The notes under the pieces are model-generated. The model saw only the letters and a program-made list of their open reading frames with translations, was not told the origin of the DNA and did no database searches. The position numbers and the translations under genes are program-made. This document shows positions 33,836-42,580 of a stretch of DNA of 64,000 nucleotides, piece by piece; positions within the stretch are counted from its first letter, which is position 1, and each line of letters starts with the position of its first letter. This stretch comes from CAYLPU01 sp964385635 (GTDB lineage: Bacteria; Chloroflexota; Anaerolineae; B4-G1): the NCBI GenBank assembly GCA_964385635.1, contig CAYLPU010000011.1, positions 1-64,000 of the forward strand. Direction: 5' to 3'.

Positions 33836-34551
33836 TTCGGCTTCTCCTCGCGCAATTCCCGGCTCAGCCGCAGCCGGAAGCGCACCAGGTCACGGAACGC
33901 CCTGGCGATCACTTTGACATTGCCACCGGTGGACTCGCCCGCCAGGCGCGGCAGATGAGTCACCGGTACATCGGCGATGCGGTAACCACGTGCTCGTGCC
34001 TTGAACAGGAACTCTGTGTCAACCATCGCTCCGTCGGAAACGATGGTCACGTGCTCCAGGATATCGCGCCGGAACAGTTTGAAGCCACAGTCGACGTCGC
34101 GGCACAGGTAGCCGAATAGCAGCCGCATCAGTGTATTCCAGCCAAAGGCAAAGAATTTGCGGACGATGTTATCCTGCCGGTCGGCCCGGTAGCCGGACAC
34201 GATGTCTGCCTCGTCGAGGCGCTCCAGAAGCCGGTTGATCTCGCTGAAGACAAATTGGTTGTCCGCCGGGGCGAACGCGATCAGTTCCCTGGTGGCAGTG
34301 GCAAATCCGGCCTTCAGCGATCCTCCATAGCCCCGGTTGGGGTAATGCTCCACCAGCCGGAAATTGGGGATGCGCTGCGCCAGTTCGCGGCCGATTTCGC
34401 CAGTGCGGTCGGTGCTGCCGTCGTTGACCAGGATGATCTCGTAATCCATCCCCAACTGCTGGGCCACAGTGGAAACCTTCTCCACGGCGCTTTCGACGTT
34501 TGCCTCTTCATTGTAGGCGGGAAGAATGATGGAAAGACTGGGCATCATCAC
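33832..34551 (-). CDS. GT2 glycosyltransferase (dolichol/polyprenyl-phosphate mannose synthase-like)
   Basis: 239 residues of GT-A fold: LSIILPAYNEEANVESAVEK, EIILVNDGSTDRTGEI with the DxS/DGS donor site, RGYGGSLKAGF, and DVDCGFKLFRRDI with FLFKARARGYRIADVPV. No C-terminal membrane domain is present. The group loads mannose or glucose on polyprenyl phosphate or acts in glycolipid synthesis. It is the first gene of the overlapping minus-strand operon ending with rnc. Confidence 0.9.
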   Translation of the reverse strand: MMMPSLSIILPAYNEEANVESAVEKVSTVAQQLGMDYEIILVNDGSTDRTGEIGRELAQRIPNFRLVEHYPNRGYGGSLKAGFATATRELIAFAPADNQFVFSEINRLLERLDEADIVSGYRADRQDNIVRKFFAFGWNTLMRLLFGYLCRDVDCGFKLFRRDILEHVTIVSDGAMVDTEFLFKARARGYRIADVPVTHLPRLAGESTGGNVKVIARAFRDLVRFRLRLSRELREEKPK

Positions 34552-34599
34552 CTCTCATCAAATGTCGGCCCTAATGTTACACCAATGTGCGTAAATTGG

Positions 34600-34776
34600 C
34601 AATTAGCGTAACTACTCACCCGTTTGCCCCGCCGATGGTTGAAACCATCGGCTGATACGCAAAGTGCGTTAAAACGCACTAAAACGCGACTTTCTAACCC
34701 GTTTTAACGGGTTTCGCCGTATCAGCGGGGCGTTTCAACGCTCCGCGTGGGGGTGGCTGAGTAGTTACCAATTAGC
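34600..34776 (-). mobile_element. 161-bp MITE-like element, copy 2, with 8-bp target-site duplication
   Basis: 34608-34768 is the exact reverse complement of 11274-11434 (161 of 161 positions by eye). It is flanked by a different 8-bp direct repeat, CAATTAGC at 34600-34607 and 34769-34776, which proves independent insertion. The element separates the GT2 operon start from the ftsY promoter and contains no ORF. Confidence 0.92.
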
Positions 34777-34784
34777 AGTCTATA

Positions 34785-34813
34785 TTGCTCAACACTATGC
34801 TTTGAGGTATAAT
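34785..34813 (+). promoter_or_regulatory. ftsY promoter
   Basis: TTGCTC (34785-34790), 17-bp spacer, perfect TATAAT (34808-34813). It begins nine bases beyond the second copy of the mobile element's target duplication. Confidence 0.7.
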
Positions 34814-34830
34814 TTGGTAGAGGGTTCATT

Positions 34831-35742
34831 ATGGCTACCGGGATTGCCCGATCAATCAGAGACAGTTTGACGCGCACGCGCAACGCCGTCTTTAGCCACA
34901 TCGCGGAGCTGCTGGGGGCCAGCCAGGTGACGGCTGCCACCTGGGACGAACTGGAGGAATTGTTGATCCAGGCCGACGTGGGCGTGGAGACGACGCTCTA
35001 TCTGGTCGAGCGGCTGCGGAAGCGCACCCGTGACGAGGCGATTCTACAGGCCGGCACGTTCCAGACGGTGTTGCGGGAAGATCTGCGGGCGCTGCTGCCC
35101 GACTCACCACCGCTCAACCTGGGAGGCCGGTCGCTGGACGTGGTGCTCATCGCCGGCGTGAATGGGTCGGGAAAAACGACGAGCATCGCCAAACTGGCTC
35201 ATCGCTACCAGAGGCAGGGCCGGCGGGTGCTGCTGGCGGCAGCCGACACGTTTCGTGCCGCAGCGATGGATCAACTGGGAATATGGGCGGAGCGGGCGGG
35301 CGTGGACATCGTCACCGGTCCAGAGGGTGGGGATCCGGGTGCGGTCGTCTTTGATGCATTGCAGGCTGCGCGAGCGCGGGGGATGGATATGGTGATCGCC
35401 GACACTGCCGGGCGGCTGCACACGCAATACAACCTGATGGCTGAGTTGCGAAAAGTGTGGAGGGTGGCGGCGAAGAACGCCGAGGGTGCACCGCACGAGA
35501 CGCTACTGGTGGTCGATGCCACCACTGGGCAGAATGCGCTATCGCAGGCGCGGCACTTTCAGGAGGCGGTGGAGGTGACTGGCGTCGTGCTGGCCAAGTT
35601 GGATAGCACGGCCAGAGGCGGGATGGTCTTCGCCATTGCCCGCGAATTGGGGCTACCGGTACGCTTCGTTGGTACTGGAGAGAAGATAGAAGACTTGACT
35701 CCGTTCGACGCTGATGCGTTTGTGGAGGGGCTGTTGGGGTAG
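34831..35742 (+). CDS. ftsY: Signal recognition particle receptor FtsY
   Basis: 303 residues: the helical N domain, then the SRP GTPase G domain with VNGSGKTTSIAKLA (P-loop), AADTFRAAAMDQL, ADTAGRLHTQYNLMAEL and LAKLDSTARGG, and the closing GEKIEDLTPFDADAFVEGLL. No acidic A domain precedes it, as in many non-proteobacterial FtsY. It docks ribosome-SRP complexes at the membrane. GAGGG lies before the ATG. Confidence 0.95.
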   Translation: MATGIARSIRDSLTRTRNAVFSHIAELLGASQVTAATWDELEELLIQADVGVETTLYLVERLRKRTRDEAILQAGTFQTVLREDLRALLPDSPPLNLGGRSLDVVLIAGVNGSGKTTSIAKLAHRYQRQGRRVLLAAADTFRAAAMDQLGIWAERAGVDIVTGPEGGDPGAVVFDALQAARARGMDMVIADTAGRLHTQYNLMAELRKVWRVAAKNAEGAPHETLLVVDATTGQNALSQARHFQEAVEVTGVVLAKLDSTARGGMVFAIARELGLPVRFVGTGEKIEDLTPFDADAFVEGLLG

Positions 35743-35783
35743 GAGGTAGAGAATCCTGCCGTCATCAAAGCAAGGAGAGCAGC

Positions 35784-36891
35784 ATGAAAGAGATTTATAG
35801 CCATCTAACGGCTTTGAGCACTAAATTGGAACACATTCGGAGGCGTCTTTGACCTGGCCTCCAAGGAGCAGGAGGTCGTTCAACTGGAGAAACGCATCAG
35901 TGCTCCGGGCTTTTGGGACGACCCCGATACGGCTCAGTTGGTGATGCGTCGTCTCTCAGGCCTGCAAGAAGAAGTGGCGCGTTGGAGCGCGCTGGGGCAG
36001 CGGGTGCAGGATGCGCTGGAACTTTCCGCGCTGGAGGACGAAAGCCTGGGCGATGAACTGGCCGCCGAGGCGAAGGCGCTGGAACAGGAAGTAGAGCGGC
36101 TGGAATTCCGCCTTCTCTTCTCCGATCCCCACGACCGAGGCGATGCCATCTTGGCCATCCACGCTGGCGCTGGTGGCACTGATGCCCAGGACTTCTCCGA
36201 AATGCTACTGCGCATGTACCTGCGTTGGGCTGAGGCGCGCGGATACCAGGCCAATCTGGTGGATCGGCTGCACGGTGAGGAGGCGGGTATCAAACGAGTT
36301 ACCATCACCGTCTCCGGTCCCTATGCCTGCGGTTACCTACGTGCCGAGAGGGGCGTGCACCGTCTGGTGCGCCTTTCCCCATTCGATGCGGCCCATCGCC
36401 GCCATACGTCCTTCGCGCTGGTTGAGGTCTGGCCCGACATTGGCGACGATGTCTCAGTGACGATTAATCCGAACGATTTGCAGATCGATACTTTCTGTGC
36501 CTCATCGGCCGGCGGACAGCATATGCAGAAAAATGAGACGGCGGTGCGCATCACCCATACCCCTACCGGCGTCGTTGTCTCCTGCCAGAACGAGCGCTCG
36601 CAGACCCAGAATCGGGAGACGGCGCTGCGTGTGTTGCGGGGACGGCTGCTCCAACTGGAGGAGGAGAAGCGGCACGCGGAGATCGCTAAATTGAAGGGGG
36701 AGCACGTGGACGCTGGTTGGGGCAACCAGATCCGCTCTTACGTGCTGCACCCCTATCAGATGGTCAAGGACCATCGCACTGACCACGAAACTGGCAACAT
36801 CCAGGCGGTGCTTGATGGACGGCTGGATGGGTTTATGGAAGCCTATCTGCGGTTTATGATAGGGACTGGGGAATCAGACAACGAGCACTAG
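35784..36891 (+). CDS. prfB: Peptide chain release factor 2 (programmed +1 frameshift)
   Basis: The 22-codon first ORF (35784-35849) ends CTT followed by TGA (35850-35852). Reading resumes one base later at GAC (35851) and continues to 36891, giving 368 residues. CTT-TGA-C preceded by an internal CGGAGG is the classic RF2 autoregulatory slip site. The codon-recognition tripeptide SPF (RLSPFDAAHRRHTSF) and the catalytic GGQ (SSAGGQHMQKN) confirm RF2, which reads UGA and UAA. AAGGAGAG lies upstream of the ATG. UGA-reading RF2 would compete with selenocysteine insertion at the gene near 51951. Confidence 0.96.
35838..35853 (+). promoter_or_regulatory. RF2 +1 frameshift site
   Basis: CGGAGG, three bases, CTT TGA C: an SD-like stimulator, slippery CTT and UGA stop. 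Low RF2 lets the ribosome slip to GAC and make more RF2. Confidence 0.95.
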
Positions 36892-36906
36892 AACAGGAGG
36901 CGAGGC

Positions 36907-38211
36907 GTGAGCAGCAAGAGGGTTAAGAAGGGGCGTTCAATCCCTGAGGAGAAACGCCCGGCGACAAAGTCGAAGAAAACGTCAGTGGCGGCGGGATCGA
37001 GGAAAACACCAGCAGGGCCGAAGTCAAGGAAAACGTCAACGGTGACGAAATCGAGGAAAACGTCAGTGTCAACGAGGCCGAGGAAGGCACCGGCGACACC
37101 GAGATCGAGGACGACACCAGCAACCGCCCGCTCTACCACCAGGGCGCGGAGAACAGGAGTGAGCCGGCCTGTGGCGGCGGGAACATTGAGCGAAGAAACC
37201 CGTGCCAATCTGGACACACTTCAAGGCCAGTTGAGCGGGCTGCAGAGATCGCTATTGTTGACTAGCGCCCAAAACAGGATGGCGGACATCGAAACAACCC
37301 TTTCGCTGCTCCCGACCGAGATTGAGGAACTGCGCACCCAGGGCTACGTCTTCCGCAGTTTCCTGGAGAACAAGGTCAACGTGTTGGCTGAGCAGTGGGA
37401 GGAGGTGCAGGGCCGCGTGTCCCGGGAGGTGGGCCGGCGCACGCGGGAACTAGAGCGGGAGGCCGACGAGGCTGAGAGTGCGCTGCAGCAGGCGATGAGC
37501 GGCCGCGCTTCCCAGGTGGCCCGTGCTGAGGCCGCGATCAACACGCTGGAGCATAAGGCGAGAGCAGCGCAATCGGCGATCGACGCGATGTACAAGACTC
37601 TCGAGGAGAACGTGGACCAAAGTCACTCTCAGGTGGAGCAGATTCGCTGGCTACTTCATCAGGTGGATGAGGCCAGTTTCCAACTCTATCCAGCCGAGGA
37701 TCCCGTGGCGGCCTGCCGGGCTCAGTACATGGAGACCAAGAAGAAAGGGCCAGAGGGAGTGCTCTACCTGACCGACGAGCGGCTGATCTTCGAGCAGAAA
37801 GAGGAGATTGCCACCAAGAAGATACTGTTCATCACCACAGACAAGGAGACAGTCCAGGAATTCATCTTCGCAGTAACCATCAGGCAGATTGAGGAGGTCA
37901 AGGCTAGCGATAAGGGATTCATGGGGCGTAAGGAGATGTTCGAACTGCGCTTTGCCCCCGAGGCCGACCTGAGCGGTGCCACGCTTCGCTTGCTCGATGC
38001 TGAGAATGAGAAGTGGGCCGGGCTGATCGGCCGGGTCAAGTCAGGGGGAATCGCCAAGGAGCGCACGCGACCGAAGGACGAGGCTGTGGTGGAGGCCGCC
38101 CGCGCTGCGCCGACCAAGTGCCCCACCTGCGGTGCAACGCTTGATGTCGAGATCGTGCGCGGCATGCGAGAGATCACCTGTGAGTACTGTGGCACAGTGA
38201 TTCGCTTGTAG
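36907..38211 (+). CDS. Basic-tailed coiled-coil, GRAM-like, zinc-ribbon protein
   Basis: 434 residues from a GTG start. Residues 22-84 are seven tandem nine-residue Lys/Arg/Ser/Thr/Pro repeats (SKKTSVAAG, SRKTPAGPK and so on), reminiscent of histone H1-like tails. A coiled coil follows (about 95-250), then a GRAM/PH-like segment with GVLYLTDERLIFEQKEE. The end is a C-terminal ribbon, CPTCGATL...CEYCGTVI. DNA or RNA contact by the tail is suggested but not shown. AGGAGGCGAG lies before the start. It follows prfB by 15 bases. Confidence 0.75.
   Translation: MSSKRVKKGRSIPEEKRPATKSKKTSVAAGSRKTPAGPKSRKTSTVTKSRKTSVSTRPRKAPATPRSRTTPATARSTTRARRTGVSRPVAAGTLSEETRANLDTLQGQLSGLQRSLLLTSAQNRMADIETTLSLLPTEIEELRTQGYVFRSFLENKVNVLAEQWEEVQGRVSREVGRRTRELEREADEAESALQQAMSGRASQVARAEAAINTLEHKARAAQSAIDAMYKTLEENVDQSHSQVEQIRWLLHQVDEASFQLYPAEDPVAACRAQYMETKKKGPEGVLYLTDERLIFEQKEEIATKKILFITTDKETVQEFIFAVTIRQIEEVKASDKGFMGRKEMFELRFAPEADLSGATLRLLDAENEKWAGLIGRVKSGGIAKERTRPKDEAVVEAARAAPTKCPTCGATLDVEIVRGMREITCEYCGTVIRL
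36970..37158 (+). repeat. 27-bp (nine-residue) tandem minisatellite, seven copies
   Basis: Seven consecutive nonapeptides, mostly S-R/K-K-T-x5, encoded by diverged 27-bp units inside the coiled-coil/zinc-ribbon gene. The repeat is fully in frame. Confidence 0.8.
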
Positions 38212-38273
38212 TTGCAGCCGGTAGTTGGCTTAGTACCCAATGATTGGCCAATTGCCAGCATGGGGAGGTAAGT

Positions 38274-38525
38274 ATGGAGAAGGAACTCATCGGCAAGGTG
38301 ACCCACTGGTTCGGCAAGGTCGGCGTTGCTGGGGTCGAACTGACGGGCAAACTCGCTGTGGGTGACCGTATTCGCGTCTTGGGGCATACGACCGACTTCG
38401 AGCAGGAGGTCACTTCGATGCAGATTATGCACCAGGACGTGGCTGAGGCTGGGCCTGGCGACGATGTAGGGATCAAAGTTAACTTCCGGGCGCGGCACGG
38501 TGATCGTGTCTACAAAGTGACGTAA
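38274..38525 (+). CDS. EF-Tu domain 2-like small protein
   Basis: 83 residues: KELIGKVTHWFGKVGVAGVEL, LAVGDRIRVLGHTTDFEQEV, and GDDVGIKVNFRARHGDRVYKV. This is a stand-alone beta-barrel resembling domain 2 of translational GTPases, often annotated elongation-factor-like. It has no G domain. The ATG at 38274 is chosen for the GGGGAGGTAAGT before it. Role unknown; it sits between the GRAM-like gene and tilS. Confidence 0.82.
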   Translation: MEKELIGKVTHWFGKVGVAGVELTGKLAVGDRIRVLGHTTDFEQEVTSMQIMHQDVAEAGPGDDVGIKVNFRARHGDRVYKVT

Positions 38526-38528
38526 CTC

Positions 38529-40046
38529 TTGACCGACGTCCTGAGGCAAACCCGACGTACTATTGAGGAACATGGCCTGCTCGCGCCTGGTGATGGGGTG
38601 GTCGTCGCTGTCTCCGGCGGCCCGGATTCGCTCTGCCTGCTCCACGTCCTGCTGCGCCTGCGCGAAGAGTACGGCCTGCGGCTGCACGTGGCCCACTTGC
38701 ACCATGGTGCGCGTGGGGCCGACGCCGACGCCGACGCTGGGTTTGTGGCGACATTCGCCGCCGAATGTGACTTGCCGGTCACGATTGAGAAGCGAGATGT
38801 GCCGGCGCTAGCCCGCACATACCGGCTAGCCTTCGAGGAGACAGCCCGGCGCGTGCGCTACGCGTTCCTGGCGCGAGTGGCGGGGGAGATCGGCGCACAT
38901 AAGATCGCAGTAGGTCACAATGCCGACGACCAGGCTGAGACGGTGCTGATGCACTTGCTGAGAGGGGCGGGGCTGGCCGGATTGCGCGGCATGCTTCCTA
39001 TCACTCCCATCACAGAGTACCGGTTGCTTGCTCCCTTCCTCCACCTCTCGTCCGGCCAACCGACTGATCAACCAAGCAACCAACCGACTATTCTCATCCG
39101 CCCTCTCTTGGACGTTCCTCGCTCCGAGATTGAGCGTTATTGCGCCGACTGCGGTCTCACGCCGCGCTTCGACCGGTCCAACCTGGACACCACCTACTTC
39201 CGCAACCGCCTTCGCCACGAGTTGCTGCCGCTGCTGGAGACTCATAACCCCAACATCCGCACACGGCTGTGCCACACTGCTGCTGTCGTCGCTGCTGACT
39301 ACGAACTGCTGGTCCAACTGCGGGCGCAAGGTTGGGCCGAGGTAGTGCGTGAGGAACGGGAGACGGCCATCGTCTTCGATCGAACGGCCTGGCAGGCGTT
39401 GCCCGTGGCCCTACAGCGTGCCACACTGCGCCAGGCGGCCTACCGGTTGCGAAGATGCCTGCGCGACGTGGATTTTGTCCACGTGGAGAACGGACGGCGG
39501 GTGGGGCTGGTGGGGGAGACGGGCGCACAGGCCACGCTGCCGATGGGCCTGGTGCTCACCGTGGGCTACGATACGCTGACTATGGGCGACGCGGTCGACA
39601 TCGGTCCCCTGCCTGACGAACCGCTGCTGTGGGGCGTCGAACCACTGCCGGTGCATTTGCCTGGCACGACGCTGCTCCCGCGGTCGGAGTGGGTGTTGCG
39701 GGCGGAGGTGATGGAGGAGTGGGACGTAGCCCAGATCGCCGCCATCACCGATCCCTGGATGGCCTACCTCAATGCGGACATGTTTGCAGACCCGCTGGTA
39801 CTGCGGCCTCGTCGTCGAGGGGAGCGCTTTCGGCCACAGGGGATGGGGGGGCATAGCGTCAAGTTGAGCGCGCTGATGATCAATCTGAAGATTCCCCGCG
39901 CCTGGCGTGACCGTGTCCCGCTGCTCGCGGCGGGCGATGAGATCGTGTGGATATGCGGCCGGCGCATTGGTGAGAGGGTCACCGTCGGGCCGGAGACCCG
40001 ACAGGTGGCGAGGCTGTGGTTTGAACGCGCAGAACGTGAAGTGTGA
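38529..40046 (+). CDS. tilS: tRNA(Ile)-lysidine synthetase
   Basis: 505 residues with a TTG start three bases after the previous stop. The PP-loop is VAVSGGPDSLCLLHVL. HLHHGARGADAD, GHNADDQAETVLMHLLRGAG and RPLLDVPRSEIERYC follow, with the C-terminal substrate-binding domain. The enzyme converts the wobble C34 of tRNA-Ile2 to lysidine. Between residues 177 and 188 the sequence QPTDQPSNQPT is a low-complexity insert encoded by a CCAACC-type repeat just before IRPLLDV. Confidence 0.95.
   Translation: MTDVLRQTRRTIEEHGLLAPGDGVVVAVSGGPDSLCLLHVLLRLREEYGLRLHVAHLHHGARGADADADAGFVATFAAECDLPVTIEKRDVPALARTYRLAFEETARRVRYAFLARVAGEIGAHKIAVGHNADDQAETVLMHLLRGAGLAGLRGMLPITPITEYRLLAPFLHLSSGQPTDQPSNQPTILIRPLLDVPRSEIERYCADCGLTPRFDRSNLDTTYFRNRLRHELLPLLETHNPNIRTRLCHTAAVVAADYELLVQLRAQGWAEVVREERETAIVFDRTAWQALPVALQRATLRQAAYRLRRCLRDVDFVHVENGRRVGLVGETGAQATLPMGLVLTVGYDTLTMGDAVDIGPLPDEPLLWGVEPLPVHLPGTTLLPRSEWVLRAEVMEEWDVAQIAAITDPWMAYLNADMFADPLVLRPRRRGERFRPQGMGGHSVKLSALMINLKIPRAWRDRVPLLAAGDEIVWICGRRIGERVTVGPETRQVARLWFERAEREV
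39057..39090 (+). repeat. Low-complexity CAACC-type repeat inside tilS
   Basis: Alternating CCAACC, GACT, GATCAACC and AAGCAACC units encode Gln-Pro-Thr/Ser-rich residues interrupting the usual TilS core. It looks like intergenic minisatellite DNA captured in frame. Confidence 0.55.
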
Positions 40047-40067
40047 AACGCGAGGGGAGGAAGTAGT

Positions 40068-41129
40068 ATGTTAAGCGACGGGGGTATGCTGAGCGATAAA
40101 GCACGTGCGACCCTGTTCTGGTTTACCATCAGTATGGTAGTACTCGTTGCGATAGTGGCGGTCATCACCATCCTGCGGGCGTGCGGGGGAGCCATATCGC
40201 CAGCGGAACCCTCTCTGGTGATCGACCCTGGGGAGATCAGTCTGTGCGTCGGTGAGCAATACAGGTTCACCGTCGAGGATGGCGTGGAGGTCGTGTGGGA
40301 TGCCACAGGGGGCACCATCAGTGAGAGCGGTCTCTTCACTGCCAGCGATGACCCAGGCGACCACACTATCACGGCTACTCGGCGTGACTCGCGCCGGATG
40401 GCTGAAGCCGTCGTGCACGTCGTCGCCTGCACTCCGATGCCCACGCTCACACCATTCCCCACCCCGATGCCCACGTCTATCCCGACTGCCACACCGATGC
40501 CGGAGGTCGATGTCTCCACATCTGTTGACTCCCAGGGTGATGTGAGTATCTACGAGAGCGGTGCCCCGATCGAAGCGGTTCCTGCCGGCGCGGACATCCG
40601 CGCCGCCAGCGTGGGCGCTGACTTGCGGGTGGCGCTTCAGCCCATCGAAGATGTGCCAGCGGAACTGGCTGACTGGGCCGCCGAGGGAGAGGTGCTGCTG
40701 TGGATCGCCCTCTACGAACCGATCCCCGACTCGCCGACGGTGTACACGGAATGGCTCTTCGTGCTTGATCTGGACGGTGACATCGGGACTGGCCGACCGG
40801 TGGACTCGGCGCGTGTCAACCCCGACTTAGGGGTAGAGGCAGCCGTCGGTATATACTACGATCCTGACAGCGGGGAATACGTGTCCTACGTCCTGGTGTG
40901 GGACCCGGCGCAGGGGGGGCTGGTATCGGAGCCTGGCAGGCCCCGCTTTATTCTAGACGAGTCGCGTATGCTGGTTGGGCTGGCTTTCCCGCTGGATACG
41001 CTTGCCCAAGCGGTGGCGCGGACCACTGGCGTGACCATCGTGCCCGAGGCGGTGAGGGGCCGAGCGGCAGTGCTTTCCTACGCGGGGGAGCAAAAGGTGG
41101 TAGACTTCTACCCCGACCGGCCCGATTAA
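40068..41129 (+). CDS. Membrane-anchored Ig-like (BIG2-like) protein with Thr-Pro linker
   Basis: 353 residues: one hydrophobic helix (about 17-40), an Ig-like bacterial domain (SLCVGEQYRFTVEDG..VVWDATGGTISESGLFTAS), a Thr-Pro-Met linker (TPMPTLTPFPTPMP) and a C-terminal beta-rich domain of about 190 residues. The architecture fits an extracytoplasmic surface protein. No enzymatic motif is visible. GGGGAGGAAG precedes the ATG. Confidence 0.78.
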   Translation: MLSDGGMLSDKARATLFWFTISMVVLVAIVAVITILRACGGAISPAEPSLVIDPGEISLCVGEQYRFTVEDGVEVVWDATGGTISESGLFTASDDPGDHTITATRRDSRRMAEAVVHVVACTPMPTLTPFPTPMPTSIPTATPMPEVDVSTSVDSQGDVSIYESGAPIEAVPAGADIRAASVGADLRVALQPIEDVPAELADWAAEGEVLLWIALYEPIPDSPTVYTEWLFVLDLDGDIGTGRPVDSARVNPDLGVEAAVGIYYDPDSGEYVSYVLVWDPAQGGLVSEPGRPRFILDESRMLVGLAFPLDTLAQAVARTTGVTIVPEAVRGRAAVLSYAGEQKVVDFYPDRPD

Positions 41130-41234
41130 CTCACTCGTTATGTAAGGAGCGAGCCCATGGGACTGTATGGAGATTGACCAGCGAGAGACGGAGATCGAGG
41201 CGACAAAAGCAGGGGAGGCTGACCAGAAGTAGCG

Positions 41235-42440
41235 CTAGGTCAACACCCCTGCGATGCGCTCCAACATCCAGTCCAGTTCCTCTTTCGTGATAACCAGTGG
41301 TGGTGCCAGACGGATGACCGTCCCATGGGTGTCTTTGGCCAGCACCCCCCGTTCTTTCAGCGCCTCGCAGAAGCGTCGGGCTCCCCCGGCCTTTGGCTTG
41401 AGCACGATGCCGGCCAAGAGTCCCTTGCCCCGGTAGAGTGCCACGTGGGGGCTCTGGATCTCCCGCAGGCGGGCCATCAGATACTCCCCCAGTTCGGCTG
41501 CGCGCTCGCAGAGGTGCTCATCCACAATGACCTTGAGCGCCTCCCGCGCTACTACGCAGGCCAGCGGGCTACCCCCGAATGTCGAGCCGTGATCACCTGG
41601 CTCGAAGACGCCCAGTACTTCCCGTGAGGCCAGCACCGCTGAGACCGGATACATACCACCTGAGATTGTTTTGCCCAACATCACCGCGTCCGGCCGTACT
41701 CCTTCGTGCTCGCAGGCCAGGAGTTTGCCGGTGCGTCCCAGCCCACTCTGGATCTCGTCGGCGAGCATCAGTACGTTGTGGTGGGTGCAGATCTCTCGCG
41801 CGCGCCGGATGTACCCCTCCGGTGGAATGACGACGCCGCCTTCGCCCTGAATGGGTTCGAACAGGAAGGCCACCGTGTTGGGTGTGATCGCCCGTTCCAG
41901 GGCGCCAGCGTCGCCGTAGGGGATCAGTTTGAAGCCGGGCGTGAAGGGGCCGAAGTCATCGCGGTAATGCTCATTCGACGAGAAAGTGACGATTGTGATC
42001 GTACGCCCGTGGAAGTTGCCGGCGCAGGCGATGATCTCGGCCTGATCATCCGGCACCCCCTTGACCCTGTAGCCCCACCTGCGGGCTGCCTTTAGTGCTG
42101 TCTCTACCGCTTCCGCGCCGGAGTTCATCGGTAGCATCATCTCGTAGCCGATCAACTCGCAGAGTTCCTTCGCCAGCAATGGAAGCTGATCGTTGCGGAA
42201 AGCCCGCGAAGTTAGAGCCAGTCTCTGAGCCTGCTCAATCATCGCCCGCACGATGCGTGGGTGACAGTGGCCCTGGTTGATCGCTGAGTAAGCCGAGAGG
42301 CAATCCAGGTACCTGCGTCCCTCCACGTCCCAGACCCAGACTCCCTCCCCACGTGTGATGACAACGTCGAGAGGTCGATAGTTATGGGCGTTGTACTGAT
42401 CCTCCATGGCGATGTAGTCCTGTGTGCTCCATGTGTTCAT
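41235..42440 (-). CDS. rocD: Ornithine--oxo-acid transaminase
   Basis: 401 residues of class III aminotransferase. Markers: the N-terminal HNYRPLDVVITRGEG typical of ornithine aminotransferase, LDCLSAYSAINQGHCHP, MNSGAEAVETALKAAR, FHGRT, EPIQGEGGVVIP, ADEIQSGLGRTG and the Schiff-base lysine in MLGKTISGG. It converts ornithine plus 2-oxoglutarate to glutamate semialdehyde. The ATG at 42440 follows AAGGAGCGGAAG. Confidence 0.92.
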   Translation of the reverse strand: MNTWSTQDYIAMEDQYNAHNYRPLDVVITRGEGVWVWDVEGRRYLDCLSAYSAINQGHCHPRIVRAMIEQAQRLALTSRAFRNDQLPLLAKELCELIGYEMMLPMNSGAEAVETALKAARRWGYRVKGVPDDQAEIIACAGNFHGRTITIVTFSSNEHYRDDFGPFTPGFKLIPYGDAGALERAITPNTVAFLFEPIQGEGGVVIPPEGYIRRAREICTHHNVLMLADEIQSGLGRTGKLLACEHEGVRPDAVMLGKTISGGMYPVSAVLASREVLGVFEPGDHGSTFGGSPLACVVAREALKVIVDEHLCERAAELGEYLMARLREIQSPHVALYRGKGLLAGIVLKPKAGGARRFCEALKERGVLAKDTHGTVIRLAPPLVITKEELDWMLERIAGVLT

Positions 42441-42530
42441 CTTCCGCTCCTTGTGTGAGGATGGTGTGTGTGCAGTTGTCGGGTAGTATGTTACCACGAT
42501 GTGTGAGTTAGTGCAACAGCCTTCGCATGT

Positions 42531-42559
42531 TTGGCCTCTACCGACATCGGTGGTATAAT
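42531..42559 (+). promoter_or_regulatory. Promoter of NAD(P)-binding protein gene
   Basis: TTGGCC (42531-42536), 17-bp spacer, perfect TATAAT (42554-42559), 21 bases before the ATG with AAAGGAG between. Confidence 0.65.
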
Positions 42560-42580
42560 CGCACCTACGCAAAGGAGAAG

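Noticed and set aside
41150..41232. Very short ORFs (6 and 21 codons) between the Ig-like gene and rocD
   Set aside because: No conserved features; a weak ribosome site alone does not support them.
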